Notes: generated by a model from the sequence alone, not told the origin. A stretch of DNA of 64,000 nt from Lawsonibacter hominis (GCF_014287895.1 NZ_JACOPP010000001.1:186001-250000), one strand, 5' to 3'. Positions 1 through 7,818 are shown, counted from the stretch's first letter. Made by a program: numbers and translations.

Positions 1-510
1 CCAGCGCAGCACCAGCAGCTGCACCGCCGCCCACAGCAGGCCGTACACGCCCAGGTCCAGCGACCGGGCAAAGTACCGCCGCCAGGGATGGGAGACGGTG
101 GGCAGCGCGTCGGTATCCAGGGTAAAGCGCCCCTCCCCCGCCGCAGGCCGGTCCAGCCGCTCCAGGTACCGCCGGGCGTCCAGCGCCTGGTATTCCGCCC
201 CCTCCTGACGTATCTGCCGGCAGATACCGGCCGCCCACTCCAGCTCGGAGCGCTCCGCAGCCAGCTGCGCCTCCCGCTCCCGCAGCGCCGCATCCAGGGA
301 CAGCTCCCCCCGCTGCAGGCGCCGGATGGACTCCAGCGACAGGCCCAGCTGACGCAGCAGCTTGATCTTGCGCAGGGTGTCCGTGTCCTCCTCCGAATAA
401 TCCCGGTAGCCGTTTTTCTCCCGCCGGGGGCAGACCAGCCCCTCCTGCTCGTAAAAGCGGATGTTGGCCCGGGTCATGTCCAGCAGCGTCTCCAATTGGC
501 TGACATTCAT
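1..510 (-). CDS. MerR-family regulator with RDD-like membrane domain (partial, cut by window edge)
   Basis: The frame is open from an ATG at 508-510 to base 1, giving 170 residues without a stop, so the C-terminus lies outside the window. The N-terminus is a MerR winged helix (residues 1-70; 'TRANIRFYEQEGLV', 'NGYRDYSEED'), followed by a short helical region rich in Arg and Glu. The last visible residues ('RRYFARSLDLGVYGLLW') look like the start of an RDD-type membrane domain, which would make this a membrane-tethered regulator. AAGGAGG lies 8 bases before the ATG. The probable autoregulated promoter is at 535-565. The effector is not recognisable. Confidence 0.85.
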   Translation of the reverse strand, partial: MNVSQLETLLDMTRANIRFYEQEGLVCPRREKNGYRDYSEEDTDTLRKIKLLRQLGLSLESIRRLQRGELSLDAALREREAQLAAERSELEWAAGICRQIRQEGAEYQALDARRYLERLDRPAAGEGRFTLDTDALPTVSHPWRRYFARSLDLGVYGLLWAAVQLLVLRW

Positions 511-534
511 GGTATGCGCCTCCTTATCGGTCTC

Positions 535-565
535 AGGATAAGGGATAAAGCGGGTTTACAGTCAA
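535..565 (-). promoter_or_regulatory. Candidate MerR-type promoter with 19-bp spacer
   Basis: On the minus strand TTGACT (560-565) and TATCCT (535-540) are separated by 19 bp, 25 bp upstream of the MerR-type gene. Long 19-20 bp spacers are a known hallmark of promoters untwisted by MerR-family activators. No strong dyad is visible in the spacer, so the site is tentative. Confidence 0.45.
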
Positions 566-600
566 GCTTTTTTTCTCAAACGAAGGCGCAGGCCCGCCCG

Positions 601-1728
601 CTACGGTTTCAGCAGCTCCAGCGCCGCGTCCAGCTGGGCGTCTCCCTCTCCGGACGGCTCGACCTCCCGGTCCAGGGTGAGCCCGGCGCCGATGAGCGAC
701 TTCCCGCTGCCGGTAAAGTAGGCCCCGGTGGAGAGGGCCATGGCGCTGCCGCCGGGCAGCGGAAAGGTCTGCTGGGAATAGCCCTTGCCGCTGGTGGGCT
801 CGCCCACGAGGACGGCCACGCCCCGCTCCTGCAGTTCCGCGGCGAAAAACTCGGCGGCCGAGTAGGTGTTGGCGTTGACCAGCACCGCCATGGGCAGGTC
901 CACGCAGTCCGCGTCCGACTCCGTCACCGTCTCGTGCCCCTGCCGGTCCCGGCTGATGAAGATGGGCCCCTCGTTCAGCAAAAAGTCCAGCATATCGGTC
1001 AGCTCTGTCAGATAGCCGCCGCCGTTGTCGCGCATATCGAACACCAGGGCACGCGCCCCCTGCTCCTGGAGCGCGGTCACCGCCGCTTCCAGACGCCGGG
1101 CGCTGTTTTCATAGAAATTGGAGAGTTTTACATAGCCCACCTGCCCCTCCAGCAGTTCATACTCCACCGGGTCGCTGTCCAGGGCGGCCCGACGCACCTC
1201 CACCGTGCGCGTCTGACCGGTCTGAGCGCGCACCTCCAGCGAGAGGGTGCTCCCCGCCTCCCCGCGGATCCGGTCGGCTCCGTCATAGCGCGCCTCTCCC
1301 GCCAGGGACTGCCCGTCCACGGCGGTGATGAGCTCCCCGGCCAGCAGGCCGGCCTGCGCCGCCGGAGAGCCCTCCGTCACCTCCAAAATCAAAAGTCCTT
1401 CCTCCCGCTCGTAATTGACGGTAACGCCGATGCCCACATACTGGTTCTTCCGGCGCTGATTCTGGGCCTCATATTCCTCGGCAGTCAGATAGTAGCTCCA
1501 CCGGTCCCCCAGTCCGTCCACCATCCCTTCCAGCGCCGCGTCTACCACCGCGGCGGTGTCATAGTCTCCCACAAAGCGGGTGTGGACCAGAAACAGGCCC
1601 TCCAGCAGGGCCAGGCCGCCCTGGCCCACCACGGCGCGCAGGGCCAGCAGGCCGCCGCCGGTCAGCACAACGGCAGTCAGGAGCACCGCCAGGATCAGCT
1701 GCAGGACGGAAAAGCGTTTTGTCTTCAT
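601..1728 (-). CDS. ctpA: S41-family C-terminal processing peptidase (CtpA-like)
   Basis: Predicted 375-residue membrane-anchored serine protease. One N-terminal transmembrane segment (about residues 10-32) is followed by a PDZ domain ('YVGIGVTVNY', 'GSPAAQAGLLAGELI') and the S41 catalytic domain. The Ser/Lys dyad is visible: Ser in 'NANTYSAAEFF' and Lys 25 residues later in 'PTSGKGYSQQ', with the expected Gln four residues after the Lys. It acts on the outer face of the membrane. It lies downstream of the M23, ftsX and ftsE genes, the usual Firmicute order, but a terminator-like hairpin (1752-1796) separates it from the M23 gene, so it may be partly uncoupled. AAAGGAA precedes the ATG. Confidence 0.92.
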   Translation of the reverse strand: MKTKRFSVLQLILAVLLTAVVLTGGGLLALRAVVGQGGLALLEGLFLVHTRFVGDYDTAAVVDAALEGMVDGLGDRWSYYLTAEEYEAQNQRRKNQYVGIGVTVNYEREEGLLILEVTEGSPAAQAGLLAGELITAVDGQSLAGEARYDGADRIRGEAGSTLSLEVRAQTGQTRTVEVRRAALDSDPVEYELLEGQVGYVKLSNFYENSARRLEAAVTALQEQGARALVFDMRDNGGGYLTELTDMLDFLLNEGPIFISRDRQGHETVTESDADCVDLPMAVLVNANTYSAAEFFAAELQERGVAVLVGEPTSGKGYSQQTFPLPGGSAMALSTGAYFTGSGKSLIGAGLTLDREVEPSGEGDAQLDAALELLKP

Positions 1729-1751
1729 GCTCAGGTTCCTTTCTGTCTAGG

Positions 1752-1796
1752 AAAAAGCGGGAGCGGACGGAGGGCCTTTGCCCTCCGCCTGCTCCC
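1752..1796 (-). terminator. Intrinsic terminator between the M23 and ctpA genes
   Basis: Paired arms GGGAGC...CGGAGGGC and GCCCTCCG...GCTCCC (1759-1796) have a small symmetric internal loop and are followed on the minus strand by CTTTTTC. It sits just after the M23 stop codon and 24 bases upstream of the ctpA start. Confidence 0.7.
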
Positions 1797-1810
1797 AACA
1801 CACACATCCA

Positions 1811-3073
1811 TCAGTAATCGCGTACAAAACTCATGGAAGTATATTTCCTCTCCGGGTTGATGCGGGTATAATTCTCCCGGATCTCCAGGTGCAGGTGGTT
1901 GCCGGTGGAACTGCCGGTGGTGCCCACATAGCCGATCACATCCCCCTGCTTGACCATTTGCCCCTCGGTGACGTTGCGGGAGCTCATATGGGCGTACAGG
2001 GTGGAGCTGCCGTTGCCGTGGTCGATGACCACATAATTGCCGTAAGAGGAATGCCTGGCAGAGGTGACCACCTGACCGCTCTTGGCCGCCAGGATCGGGG
2101 TTCTTGCCGGGGCGGGGACGTCAATGCCGGTATGGCTGTGGGCCTTGTTGGTGATGGGATGGATGCGGTAGCCAAAGGCGGAGGTGAGCCGGTTATAGCC
2201 CGGCAGGGGCCACATGTAATTGCTCTCCGTGTCGATGGTGATATTGTTCTTCCGCCGCTCTTCCGCCAACGCCTTCTGCTTTTTGGCGATCTCCGCCTGG
2301 ATCTCGGCGGCGGCTGCGCTCTCCGCGTCCAGCTGGCGGTTTACCTCCGCCATGTCCGCATTGATCTGATCCAGCAGCTTCTGGGCTTCCGCCACCTTCT
2401 CCTGCTGCTCGGCCTTTTTGGCCTCCTGCTGGGCCCGCGCGTCCTCCTGCTCAGCCCTGGCGCTCTCCAGGTCGGCCTTGATGGACTCGATCTGCCGCCG
2501 CGTCTCCACCAGCTGCTCCATAACGGCGTTGTCATAGTCCATCACGTCGTTGATGTCGGCCAGACGGTCCAGCATGTCGGAGAAGCTTTCGGCGTTGAAC
2601 AGAATGGACCAGTAGGAGACATTTCCATCCTCCTCCATCGCCCGCACCCGCTTGCAGAAGAGCGCGTACTGCTCCTCCTCCCGGGCCACGGCCTCCAGCC
2701 GCTCCTCCTCCTTCTGCGCGATCTCCCCGTCGTAATAGACGATCTGCTGATCGATATTGTCGATCTCCGCCTGAATGGCATCCAGCTGCCGGGTCAGGAT
2801 CTGCCGCTGCTGCTGGGCCTTGGCCTGGTCGTCCTTGACCGCAGCCAGCTGCTCTTTCAGCTCCTGCTGGCGGGCTTTGCTCTCGCTTTGTTCGGCTTTC
2901 AGCGCGTCGATCTCCGCCTGGGTCACCGCCCCTGCGCCGCCCAGGATCATGGTGAACATGGGCAGCAGGAGCAGCAGCGCCATGCACGCCGCCAGCACGG
3001 CCACGATCACACGCCGCCAATCGGTCTTCTGCTTTTTTTGCTTTTGAGGCTGCTTTTGCTGTTTTTTTGTCAC
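1811..3073 (-). CDS. Murein hydrolase activator / M23 (LytM) peptidase with coiled coil (EnvC-like)
   Basis: A 420-residue envelope protein. A Lys/Gln-rich cytoplasmic tail (1-20) precedes one transmembrane segment (about 22-44), a long coiled coil (about 50-290, with heptads rich in Gln, Glu, Lys and Ala) and a C-terminal M23 domain. The M23 zinc motifs are intact: 'HTGID', 'LYAHM' and 'HLHLEI'. This suggests active D,D-endopeptidase or LytM chemistry rather than a degenerate EnvC. Coiled coil plus M23 next to ftsE-ftsX is the classic arrangement in which FtsEX gates peptidoglycan hydrolysis at division, or at elongation or sporulation in Firmicutes. The start is fixed by GGAG before the ATG at 3071-3073. 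Confidence 0.92.
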   Translation of the reverse strand: MTKKQQKQPQKQKKQKTDWRRVIVAVLAACMALLLLLPMFTMILGGAGAVTQAEIDALKAEQSESKARQQELKEQLAAVKDDQAKAQQQRQILTRQLDAIQAEIDNIDQQIVYYDGEIAQKEEERLEAVAREEEQYALFCKRVRAMEEDGNVSYWSILFNAESFSDMLDRLADINDVMDYDNAVMEQLVETRRQIESIKADLESARAEQEDARAQQEAKKAEQQEKVAEAQKLLDQINADMAEVNRQLDAESAAAAEIQAEIAKKQKALAEERRKNNITIDTESNYMWPLPGYNRLTSAFGYRIHPITNKAHSHTGIDVPAPARTPILAAKSGQVVTSARHSSYGNYVVIDHGNGSSTLYAHMSSRNVTEGQMVKQGDVIGYVGTTGSSTGNHLHLEIRENYTRINPERKYTSMSFVRDY

Positions 3074-3220
3074 GATGGTTCTCCTTTTGATCCGTCCGAT
3101 TCCTACTAATATTCAATCAAAACGGCTTAAGCTGCTTTAACCGCGCAGAGCGCACTGAATATTTGTGAGACAGGCCTTGCGTCCCGCGGGCACAAACCCG
3201 GCGCACACGCCGGCGGGGCG

Positions 3221-3254
3221 CGGTTCCATTCCCATCATGACGGGAATGGAACCG
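3221..3254. repeat. 13-bp perfect inverted repeat after ftsX
   Basis: CGGTTCCATTCCC (3221-3233) and its exact reverse complement (3242-3254) flank an 8-base loop just downstream of the ftsX stop. There is no clear T tract on the minus strand, so it may be a 3'-end stabilising hairpin or a weak terminator before the M23 gene. The rest of 3074-3259 shows nothing else. Confidence 0.6.
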
Positions 3255-3259
3255 CCGTA

Positions 3260-4150
3260 TCAAACCTGCAAAAACTTTCGAATCGCCAACACCGAGCCGC
3301 CAACACCGATGACCAGGCCCGTACCGGCAAAAACCCCCAGCACCCGCAGCGCCATGGGCTGGAAGGGCAGCACCGTGATCAGGGCGATGGTGTCCGATGT
3401 GGTGATCGCGCTGCCCACCAGAGTGTATACGCCCCACTCCAGGAAAAAGGCCGCCACGGCTCCCGTCAGCCCCAGCAGCATGCCCTCAAACACGAAGGGC
3501 CAGCGGACAAAGGAGTTGGTGGCGCCGCACATCTTCATGATGGCGATCTCCTCCCTGCGGTTGAAGGTGGCCAGCTTGATGGTATTGGAGATGATGAAGA
3601 GCGACACCAGCAGCAGGATCACCACCAAAATGACGGCTACCGCCCCCGCGATGTTGCGCACCACCACGAAGCCCTCGGCGATCTCCAGCTCGGCCCGCAC
3701 CTTGGCGATGCCGGCCGTGCCTTCCACCTGCGCCACGGTATCTTCCATCCGCTGGATCTCGTCCACATGGATGCGGTAGCGGTCCCGGTAGACCGTGGCG
3801 GGCAGGCTTGCAAAAAGCTCGTTATCCGCCTTGTCCGCCGCAAAATTTTCCTGTGCTTCCTCCTTGCTGACAAAGGTGGCGGAGGCCACGTTTGGGATGG
3901 CCTCCAGCGTGGCCTGGAGGGCCTGGGTCTGCTCCTGCGTGTAGCGCTCGTCCACGAAAGCCGTAAACTCATTTTCCCGCTCCAGGTCCCCCAGCATATG
4001 GTCCACATTCACCGCCACCAGGGTGAAGGAACCCATGATCAACAGGCAGCAGACGATCATGCATACCGCGGCAAAGGACATAAAGCCGTGGGTGAAGATG
4101 CTGCGGAAGCCTTCGGAGAGGAAATATCCGAAATCATATCGTTGTTTCAT
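3260..4150 (-). CDS. ftsX: Cell-division ABC transporter permease FtsX
   Basis: A 296-residue membrane protein with the FtsX layout. A short cytoplasmic N-terminus precedes TM1 (about residues 22-44), a large extracellular domain ('MLGDLERENEFTAFVDE', 'VASATFVSKEEAQENF') and three C-terminal transmembrane segments with the MacB/FtsX 'FNRREEIAIMKMCGAT' loop. It partners with FtsE and transmits ATPase cycling to an extracellular hydrolase, probably the M23 protein encoded next. The ATG at 4148-4150 ('MKQRYDFGYFLSEG') was preferred over an upstream start because it matches family N-termini. It overlaps the end of ftsE by 17 bp, which suggests translational coupling. Confidence 0.95.
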   Translation of the reverse strand: MKQRYDFGYFLSEGFRSIFTHGFMSFAAVCMIVCCLLIMGSFTLVAVNVDHMLGDLERENEFTAFVDERYTQEQTQALQATLEAIPNVASATFVSKEEAQENFAADKADNELFASLPATVYRDRYRIHVDEIQRMEDTVAQVEGTAGIAKVRAELEIAEGFVVVRNIAGAVAVILVVILLLVSLFIISNTIKLATFNRREEIAIMKMCGATNSFVRWPFVFEGMLLGLTGAVAAFFLEWGVYTLVGSAITTSDTIALITVLPFQPMALRVLGVFAGTGLVIGVGGSVLAIRKFLQV

Positions 4151-4826
4151 CGTTGTAATACCCGCCCGTCTCGTCGCTGATGACCCTGCCGTTCTCGATG
4201 GCAACCACACGCTTGGCAAAGCGGTTGACCAGTTCCTTTTCGTGGGTGACCACCAGTACGGTGGTGCCCAGTTCGTTGATCCGCTCCAGCAGCATCATGA
4301 TCTCCAGCGAGCGCTGGGGATCCAGATTGCCGGTGGGCTCATCGGCAATGATCATCTGGGGATTGTTCACCAACGCCCGTGCAATGGCCACCCGCTGCTG
4401 CTCGCCGCCGGAGAGTTCGGTGGGACGGCACGCCCCCTTCTGATCCAGCCCCACCAGCTCCAGCACATAGGGGATGCGCTTGCGGATCTCCCGGGGAGCG
4501 GCCCCCACCGTGCGCATGGCAAACGTCAGGTTCTCCTCCACCGTCTTTTTTTCGATCAGCCGGAAGTCCTGGAAGATGACCCCCAGGGTGCGCCGCATGT
4601 AGGGCACCTGGCGGGGGCGGATGTTGTTCAGGTTGTACCCGTTGACCATCAGCCGCCCGGCGTTGGGCGCGATCTCGGCGGTAATGAGCTTGATGATGGT
4701 GGACTTTCCGGAACCGGAGGGGCCCACCAGAAAGACGAACTCCCCGTCGTCGATGCGGAAGCTGACCCCTTTCAGGGCCTTGGTACCGTTATCGTAAGCC
4801 TTCTGGATGTCGATCAAACGTATCAT
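4134..4826 (-). CDS. ftsE: Cell-division ATP-binding protein FtsE
   Basis: A 230-residue ABC ATPase. Visible are Walker A 'GPSGSGKST', the Q-loop 'GVIFQDFRLI', the signature 'LSGGEQQRV', Walker B 'MIIADEPTGNLD' and the switch His in 'LVVTHEKEL'. All catalytic elements are intact. It is the first gene of the ftsE-ftsX-M23 operon on the minus strand. The leader immediately upstream holds an 18-bp perfect AT-rich hairpin (4840-4882) ending in T6, only a few bases from the ribosome site. Confidence 0.97.
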   Translation of the reverse strand: MIRLIDIQKAYDNGTKALKGVSFRIDDGEFVFLVGPSGSGKSTIIKLITAEIAPNAGRLMVNGYNLNNIRPRQVPYMRRTLGVIFQDFRLIEKKTVEENLTFAMRTVGAAPREIRKRIPYVLELVGLDQKGACRPTELSGGEQQRVAIARALVNNPQMIIADEPTGNLDPQRSLEIMMLLERINELGTTVLVVTHEKELVNRFAKRVVAIENGRVISDETGGYYNDETTI

Positions 4827-4837
4827 GTATGTACCTC

Positions 4838-4882
4838 AAAAAATTGACAATTGACAACGTTGCATTGTCAATTGTCAATTTT
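4838..4882 (-). terminator. 18-bp AT-rich perfect hairpin with T6 tract directly before ftsE
   Basis: AAAATTGACAATTGACAA (4840-4857) and its exact reverse complement (4865-4882) enclose a 7-base loop. Read on the minus strand the stem is followed by T6 and then GAGGT, the ftsE ribosome site. By form it is an intrinsic terminator of the upstream PucR/CdaR-type gene, but the T run is so close to ftsE that it lies inside any ftsE leader made by read-through. Each arm also holds two tandem TTGACA hexamers. Confidence 0.75.
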
Positions 4883-4896
4883 GATCTCTATCATCG

Positions 4897-5988
4897 TCAG
4901 GATTTGATTCCTCTGGAGAGGAGGTATTTCTTCACCATCAGGGCCACCTTGAAGGTAATGGCGTCGTCGAATTCCCTCAGATCCAGGCCCGTGAGCTTTT
5001 TGATCTTCTCCAGGCGGTACACCAGGGTATTGCGGTGGACGAAGAGCTTGCGGGCCGTCTCAGACACATTCAGGTTGTTTTCAAAGAACTTGTTGATGGT
5101 GAACAGCGTTTCCTGATCCAAAGAGTCAATGGGGTTCTTCTTGAAGACCTCCTGGAGGAACATCTCGCACAAGGTGGTGGGCAGCTGATAGATCAGCCGT
5201 CCGATGCCCAGATTCTCGTAATTGATGATGGACTTCTCAGTGTCGAAGACCTTGCCCACGTCGATGGCCACCTGGGCCTCCTTGTAGGCCCGGGCCAGCT
5301 CCCGGATGTGGGTGACGATGGTGCCGATCCCGATGACGATCTTGACGTGCAGCTCCTCGGTGACGGTCTCCTCGATCTGGCGGGCCAGCTTATACAGGTC
5401 CTTGCCCTCCGTGGCGTCGGAGAGCTGCTTGATCAGGGCCACGTCGGTCTCGCTGATGGAGAGGACAAAGTCCACCTGCTTGTCGGGGAACATGCCCTGT
5501 ACCACGTCGATCAGGGCGGGTTCCGTGGTCTCCACCTGACGGATCAGGAAGACCGCCCGGGGCGCTTCGGAGATAAAATGCAGCTCCTTGGCCCGCACAT
5601 AAATGTCGCCCAGCAGGATATTGTCGGAGATAATGTTTTTGACAAAGGTCGCCTTGTCGTGCTTTTCCTCATAATAGGTCTTCGCGCCGTTGAGGGCCAC
5701 GGTGGCCATGGTGCACAGGGTACGCGCCTCCGCGTCGTCCCCCTTGGCAAAGGCGGCGTAGTCGAACTGGGACCCCCAGCCCTGCAGGGCCTTGAAGGTG
5801 CGCCCCTCGTAGCGGACGACGCCGCCCTCACCGGCGTTGACCGCTTCCACGGCTGCAGGCCAATGCTCCCCGATACAGCTCAGTTCGTTGCAGGCCACCA
5901 CCGTCCCTTCGGAATCGATCACACCAATGGCCCGGTCTGTGCTGTCCTTCATCTGCAGGACAACGCTTTGAAACACTCTGCTGGACAT
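4897..5988 (-). CDS. PucR/CdaR-type transcriptional regulator
   Basis: A 363-residue regulator. The N-terminal part ('DRAIGVIDSEGTVVACNE') looks like a PAS/CdaR sensory domain, the middle is a GGDEF-like CdaR segment ('LHVKIVIGIGTIVTHIREL'), and the C-terminus carries the PucR helix-turn-helix ('LNVSETARKLFVHRNTLVYRLEKIKKLTG'). Family members sense sugar diacids, purines or related metabolites; the ligand here cannot be read. The ATG at 5986-5988 was chosen over a GTG at 6042 because GGGAGG lies 9 bases upstream and the GTG would sit almost on the predicted transcription start. It lies upstream of ftsE but is separated from it by the hairpin at 4838-4882. Confidence 0.88.
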   Translation of the reverse strand: MSSRVFQSVVLQMKDSTDRAIGVIDSEGTVVACNELSCIGEHWPAAVEAVNAGEGGVVRYEGRTFKALQGWGSQFDYAAFAKGDDAEARTLCTMATVALNGAKTYYEEKHDKATFVKNIISDNILLGDIYVRAKELHFISEAPRAVFLIRQVETTEPALIDVVQGMFPDKQVDFVLSISETDVALIKQLSDATEGKDLYKLARQIEETVTEELHVKIVIGIGTIVTHIRELARAYKEAQVAIDVGKVFDTEKSIINYENLGIGRLIYQLPTTLCEMFLQEVFKKNPIDSLDQETLFTINKFFENNLNVSETARKLFVHRNTLVYRLEKIKKLTGLDLREFDDAITFKVALMVKKYLLSRGIKS

Positions 5989-6056
5989 AAGCGATAGCCT
6001 CCCTTTTTCTGATTCCTCTGCATTGAGGGGCTTTGACGACACACTCGTTGTCCCTT

Positions 6057-6085
6057 ATTATACCGGGTCTTTTCGACCTTTTCAA
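6057..6085 (-). promoter_or_regulatory. Sigma-A type promoter of the PucR/CdaR-type gene
   Basis: On the minus strand TTGAAA (6080-6085) and TATAAT (6057-6062) are separated by exactly 17 bp. Transcription should start near 6050, leaving a leader of about 60 bases before the ATG at 5988. Confidence 0.75.
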
Positions 6086-6174
6086 TAGGTTTTGAAAAGT
6101 TTTTTGTGGAAATTGCCGAAATACTCTGAAACACAGAGACCAAGGGCCGGATCGCAGGACCGCCGCCGCCCGGT

Positions 6175-6885
6175 TCAGTCCCCTGCATCCCGCAGGGCGG
6201 CGCATTCCGCCGGCGTCAGGTACCGCCACGCCCCCTTCTCCAGCGCCGGGTCCAGCTTCAGCGCTCCCATGCTCAGCCGCTTCAGATAGACGACCTGCTT
6301 ATATTGGGATGCCACCATACGCTTGATCTGGTGGTACTTTCCCTCCTGGATGGTCACCAACGCCTCTTCCGGACAGTCCAGCCGCTCCAGACGGGCGGGC
6401 AGACAGTGCAGGCCGTCCCGCAGCACCATACCGGCGGCAAACGCCGCCTCATCCGCCCCGTCGAAGGGCCGGTCCGCCCGGACAAAGTAGGTCTTATCCA
6501 CATGCCGCCTGGGGGAAAGCAGCCGGTGGGCCAGGGGGCCGTCGTTGGTGAGCAGCAGCAGGCCTTCCGTATCCTTGTCCAGCCTGCCTACCGGGAAAAG
6601 CCCCATCCGGCGCAGATGCTCCGGGAGCAGTTCCATCACCGTGGGCCGCCGGGGGTCTTCGGTAGCGGAGAGCAGCCCGGCCGGCTTGTGGAGCATCACA
6701 TAGGCCCGCTTTTCCCCGGAAATAATCTCCCCGTCCACCGCGAAGCAGGCGCCGGCCTCATATTTCTCCTCCGGCGCGGCGGCCGCCGCGCCGTCCACCG
6801 TCACCCGGCCCTGACGCACCAGCTCCCGCGCCTCTCTGCGGGACCAGCGGCCCGTATTGGCCAAAAGCTTATCCAATCGCTCCAT
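6175..6885 (-). CDS. rsuA: 16S rRNA pseudouridine synthase (RsuA family)
   Basis: A 236-residue enzyme with an N-terminal S4 RNA-binding domain ('MERLDKLLANTGRWSRREA') and the RsuA/RluB catalytic domain. The catalytic Asp sits in 'GRLDKDTEGLLLLTNDG', and the typical 'EGKYHQIKRM' and 'LKRLSMGALKLD' blocks follow. By family it isomerises a uridine in 16S rRNA (position 516 in E. coli); assignment to 23S rRNA cannot be excluded. The ATG at 6883-6885 was preferred to a GTG at 6909 because the protein then begins at the S4 domain. It stands alone between the PucR-type gene and a GC-rich spacer. Confidence 0.9.
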   Translation of the reverse strand: MERLDKLLANTGRWSRREARELVRQGRVTVDGAAAAAPEEKYEAGACFAVDGEIISGEKRAYVMLHKPAGLLSATEDPRRPTVMELLPEHLRRMGLFPVGRLDKDTEGLLLLTNDGPLAHRLLSPRRHVDKTYFVRADRPFDGADEAAFAAGMVLRDGLHCLPARLERLDCPEEALVTIQEGKYHQIKRMVASQYKQVVYLKRLSMGALKLDPALEKGAWRYLTPAECAALRDAGD

Positions 6886-6922
6886 ATCACACCTCAACCT
6901 CCGTTTCACCGCGGCACGTCCG

Positions 6923-7090
6923 TTCCGCTCGCCCTCGCGCTTCTAGTTGTCATGCTGCGGCGGCTGCGCCGCGCGGACGACGCCTCTCCGACTGCGCAAG
7001 CCGTCCTGCGGCGCTTGCGCGCCTCCGGTCCGTTTGCTTCGCTGCGCGTCTTCGTCCGCTGCTCCGCTCGCCTTCGCGCTTCTGGTTGTC
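6923..7090 (+). repeat. 29-bp imperfect direct repeat in the spacer before the DUF4830 gene
   Basis: Copy 1 (6923-6951) and copy 2 (7062-7090) share the core CGCTTCTRGTTGTC preceded by CCGCTCGCCYTCG, with about three mismatches in 29 bases. The 110 bases between them are GC-rich with many CGC/GCG runs and no gene. Origin unknown. Confidence 0.55.
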
Positions 7091-7114
7091 CTTTTTCGAT
7101 TATTTTATCATAGA

Positions 7115-7160
7115 CCTTCCGAAAAAAACATACAGATTACCACGACTGTTTTTCGGAAGG
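7115..7160 (+). promoter_or_regulatory. Inverted repeat that would hide the DUF4830 gene's ribosome site
   Basis: CCTTCCGAAAAA (7115-7126) and its exact reverse complement (7149-7160) are separated by 22 bases. The right arm contains GGAAGG, part of the GGAAGGGAG ribosome site of the gene starting at 7173. In the mRNA the hairpin would mask this site; as DNA it could be an operator. Confidence 0.55.
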
Positions 7161-7172
7161 GAGCGTTGCGCT

Positions 7173-7649
7173 GTGTTTATCTTCACCGCCAAGGTCCATC
7201 GCGGGCGCCTCGCGGCCGTGGCGGCAGCGGCCGTCGTGGTCTGCGGCGTACTGGTGGCGGCCGCCGTATTACAAAACGCCCAAGGGGCGGCAGTCTCCAC
7301 TGCGGCCAGCCCAAAGGGAATCAAGACCGGAGAAGACCGGATCGCCTATCTGGAGAGCTATGGCTGGACCGTAGCCCCGGAGGAGGTCTCCGTGGAGGAA
7401 CTGGTCATCCCGGAAGCATTCGACGAGACCTATGGTCAGTATCTGGAGCTGCAGTCCTCTCAGGGCTTCGACCTGACCCAGTACTGCGGCAAGCGGGTCA
7501 AGCGCTATACCTATGAGATCACCAATTATCCAACCGGCGAAAGCGGCATTCTGGCCGGACTGCTCATCTACAAGAACACCGTAATCGGCGCGGATGTGCT
7601 CTCTCCCCAGCTGGGCGGCTTCATCCACGGTTTGGAAATGCCTGCATGA
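7173..7649 (+). CDS. DUF4830-like membrane-anchored protein
   Basis: A 158-residue protein with an N-terminal transmembrane or signal segment (about residues 13-32, Ala/Val-rich) and a compact C-terminal domain containing 'RIAYLESYGWTVAPE', 'LQSSQGFDLTQYCGK' and 'RYTYEITNYPTG'. This pattern fits the DUF4830 family, whose function is unknown. The GTG at 7173-7175 was chosen because GGAAGGGAG lies 10 bases upstream; a longer ATG start at 7086 lies before that site. The start is preceded by a 12-bp inverted repeat that could mask the ribosome site. It is monocistronic, followed by a strong hairpin. Confidence 0.75.
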   Translation: MFIFTAKVHRGRLAAVAAAAVVVCGVLVAAAVLQNAQGAAVSTAASPKGIKTGEDRIAYLESYGWTVAPEEVSVEELVIPEAFDETYGQYLELQSSQGFDLTQYCGKRVKRYTYEITNYPTGESGILAGLLIYKNTVIGADVLSPQLGGFIHGLEMPA

Positions 7650-7654
7650 AAGGC

Positions 7655-7684
7655 AAACGCGGCGCTCGCCAGAGCGCCGCGTTT
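7655..7684 (+). terminator. 13-bp perfect GC-rich hairpin after the DUF4830 gene (copy 1 of repeat)
   Basis: AAACGCGGCGCTC (7655-7667), loop GCCA and the exact complement (7672-7684) end in GTTT. It is a terminator-like hairpin just after the stop. A near-identical copy (one loop base differs) occurs at 7888-7917. Confidence 0.65.
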
Positions 7685-7690
7685 GAGCCT

Positions 7691-7818
7691 CTCGAAAAGT
7701 GGCTTTGCCACTTTTTCGAGAAGAAATACACGAAATTTTCACCTCGATTTCTTACAAAATTGTCGGCGAAAATTTCGTGAGAAGTGTCCGTTCCAAGGCA
7801 CATGTCCTTGGAACGGAC
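7691..7818. repeat. Cluster of three further inverted repeats in a gene-free stretch
   Basis: Between 7650 and 8020 no gene is supported, but stem-loops are dense: 7691-7720 (CTCGAAAAGTGGC with a one-base bulge), 7730-7778 (ACGAAATTTTC with its complement 28 bases later) and 7786-7818 (GTCCGTTCCAAGG, 13-bp perfect, 7-base loop). With the paired copies at 7655-7684 and 7888-7917 this makes five hairpins in about 260 bp. Confidence 0.6.
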
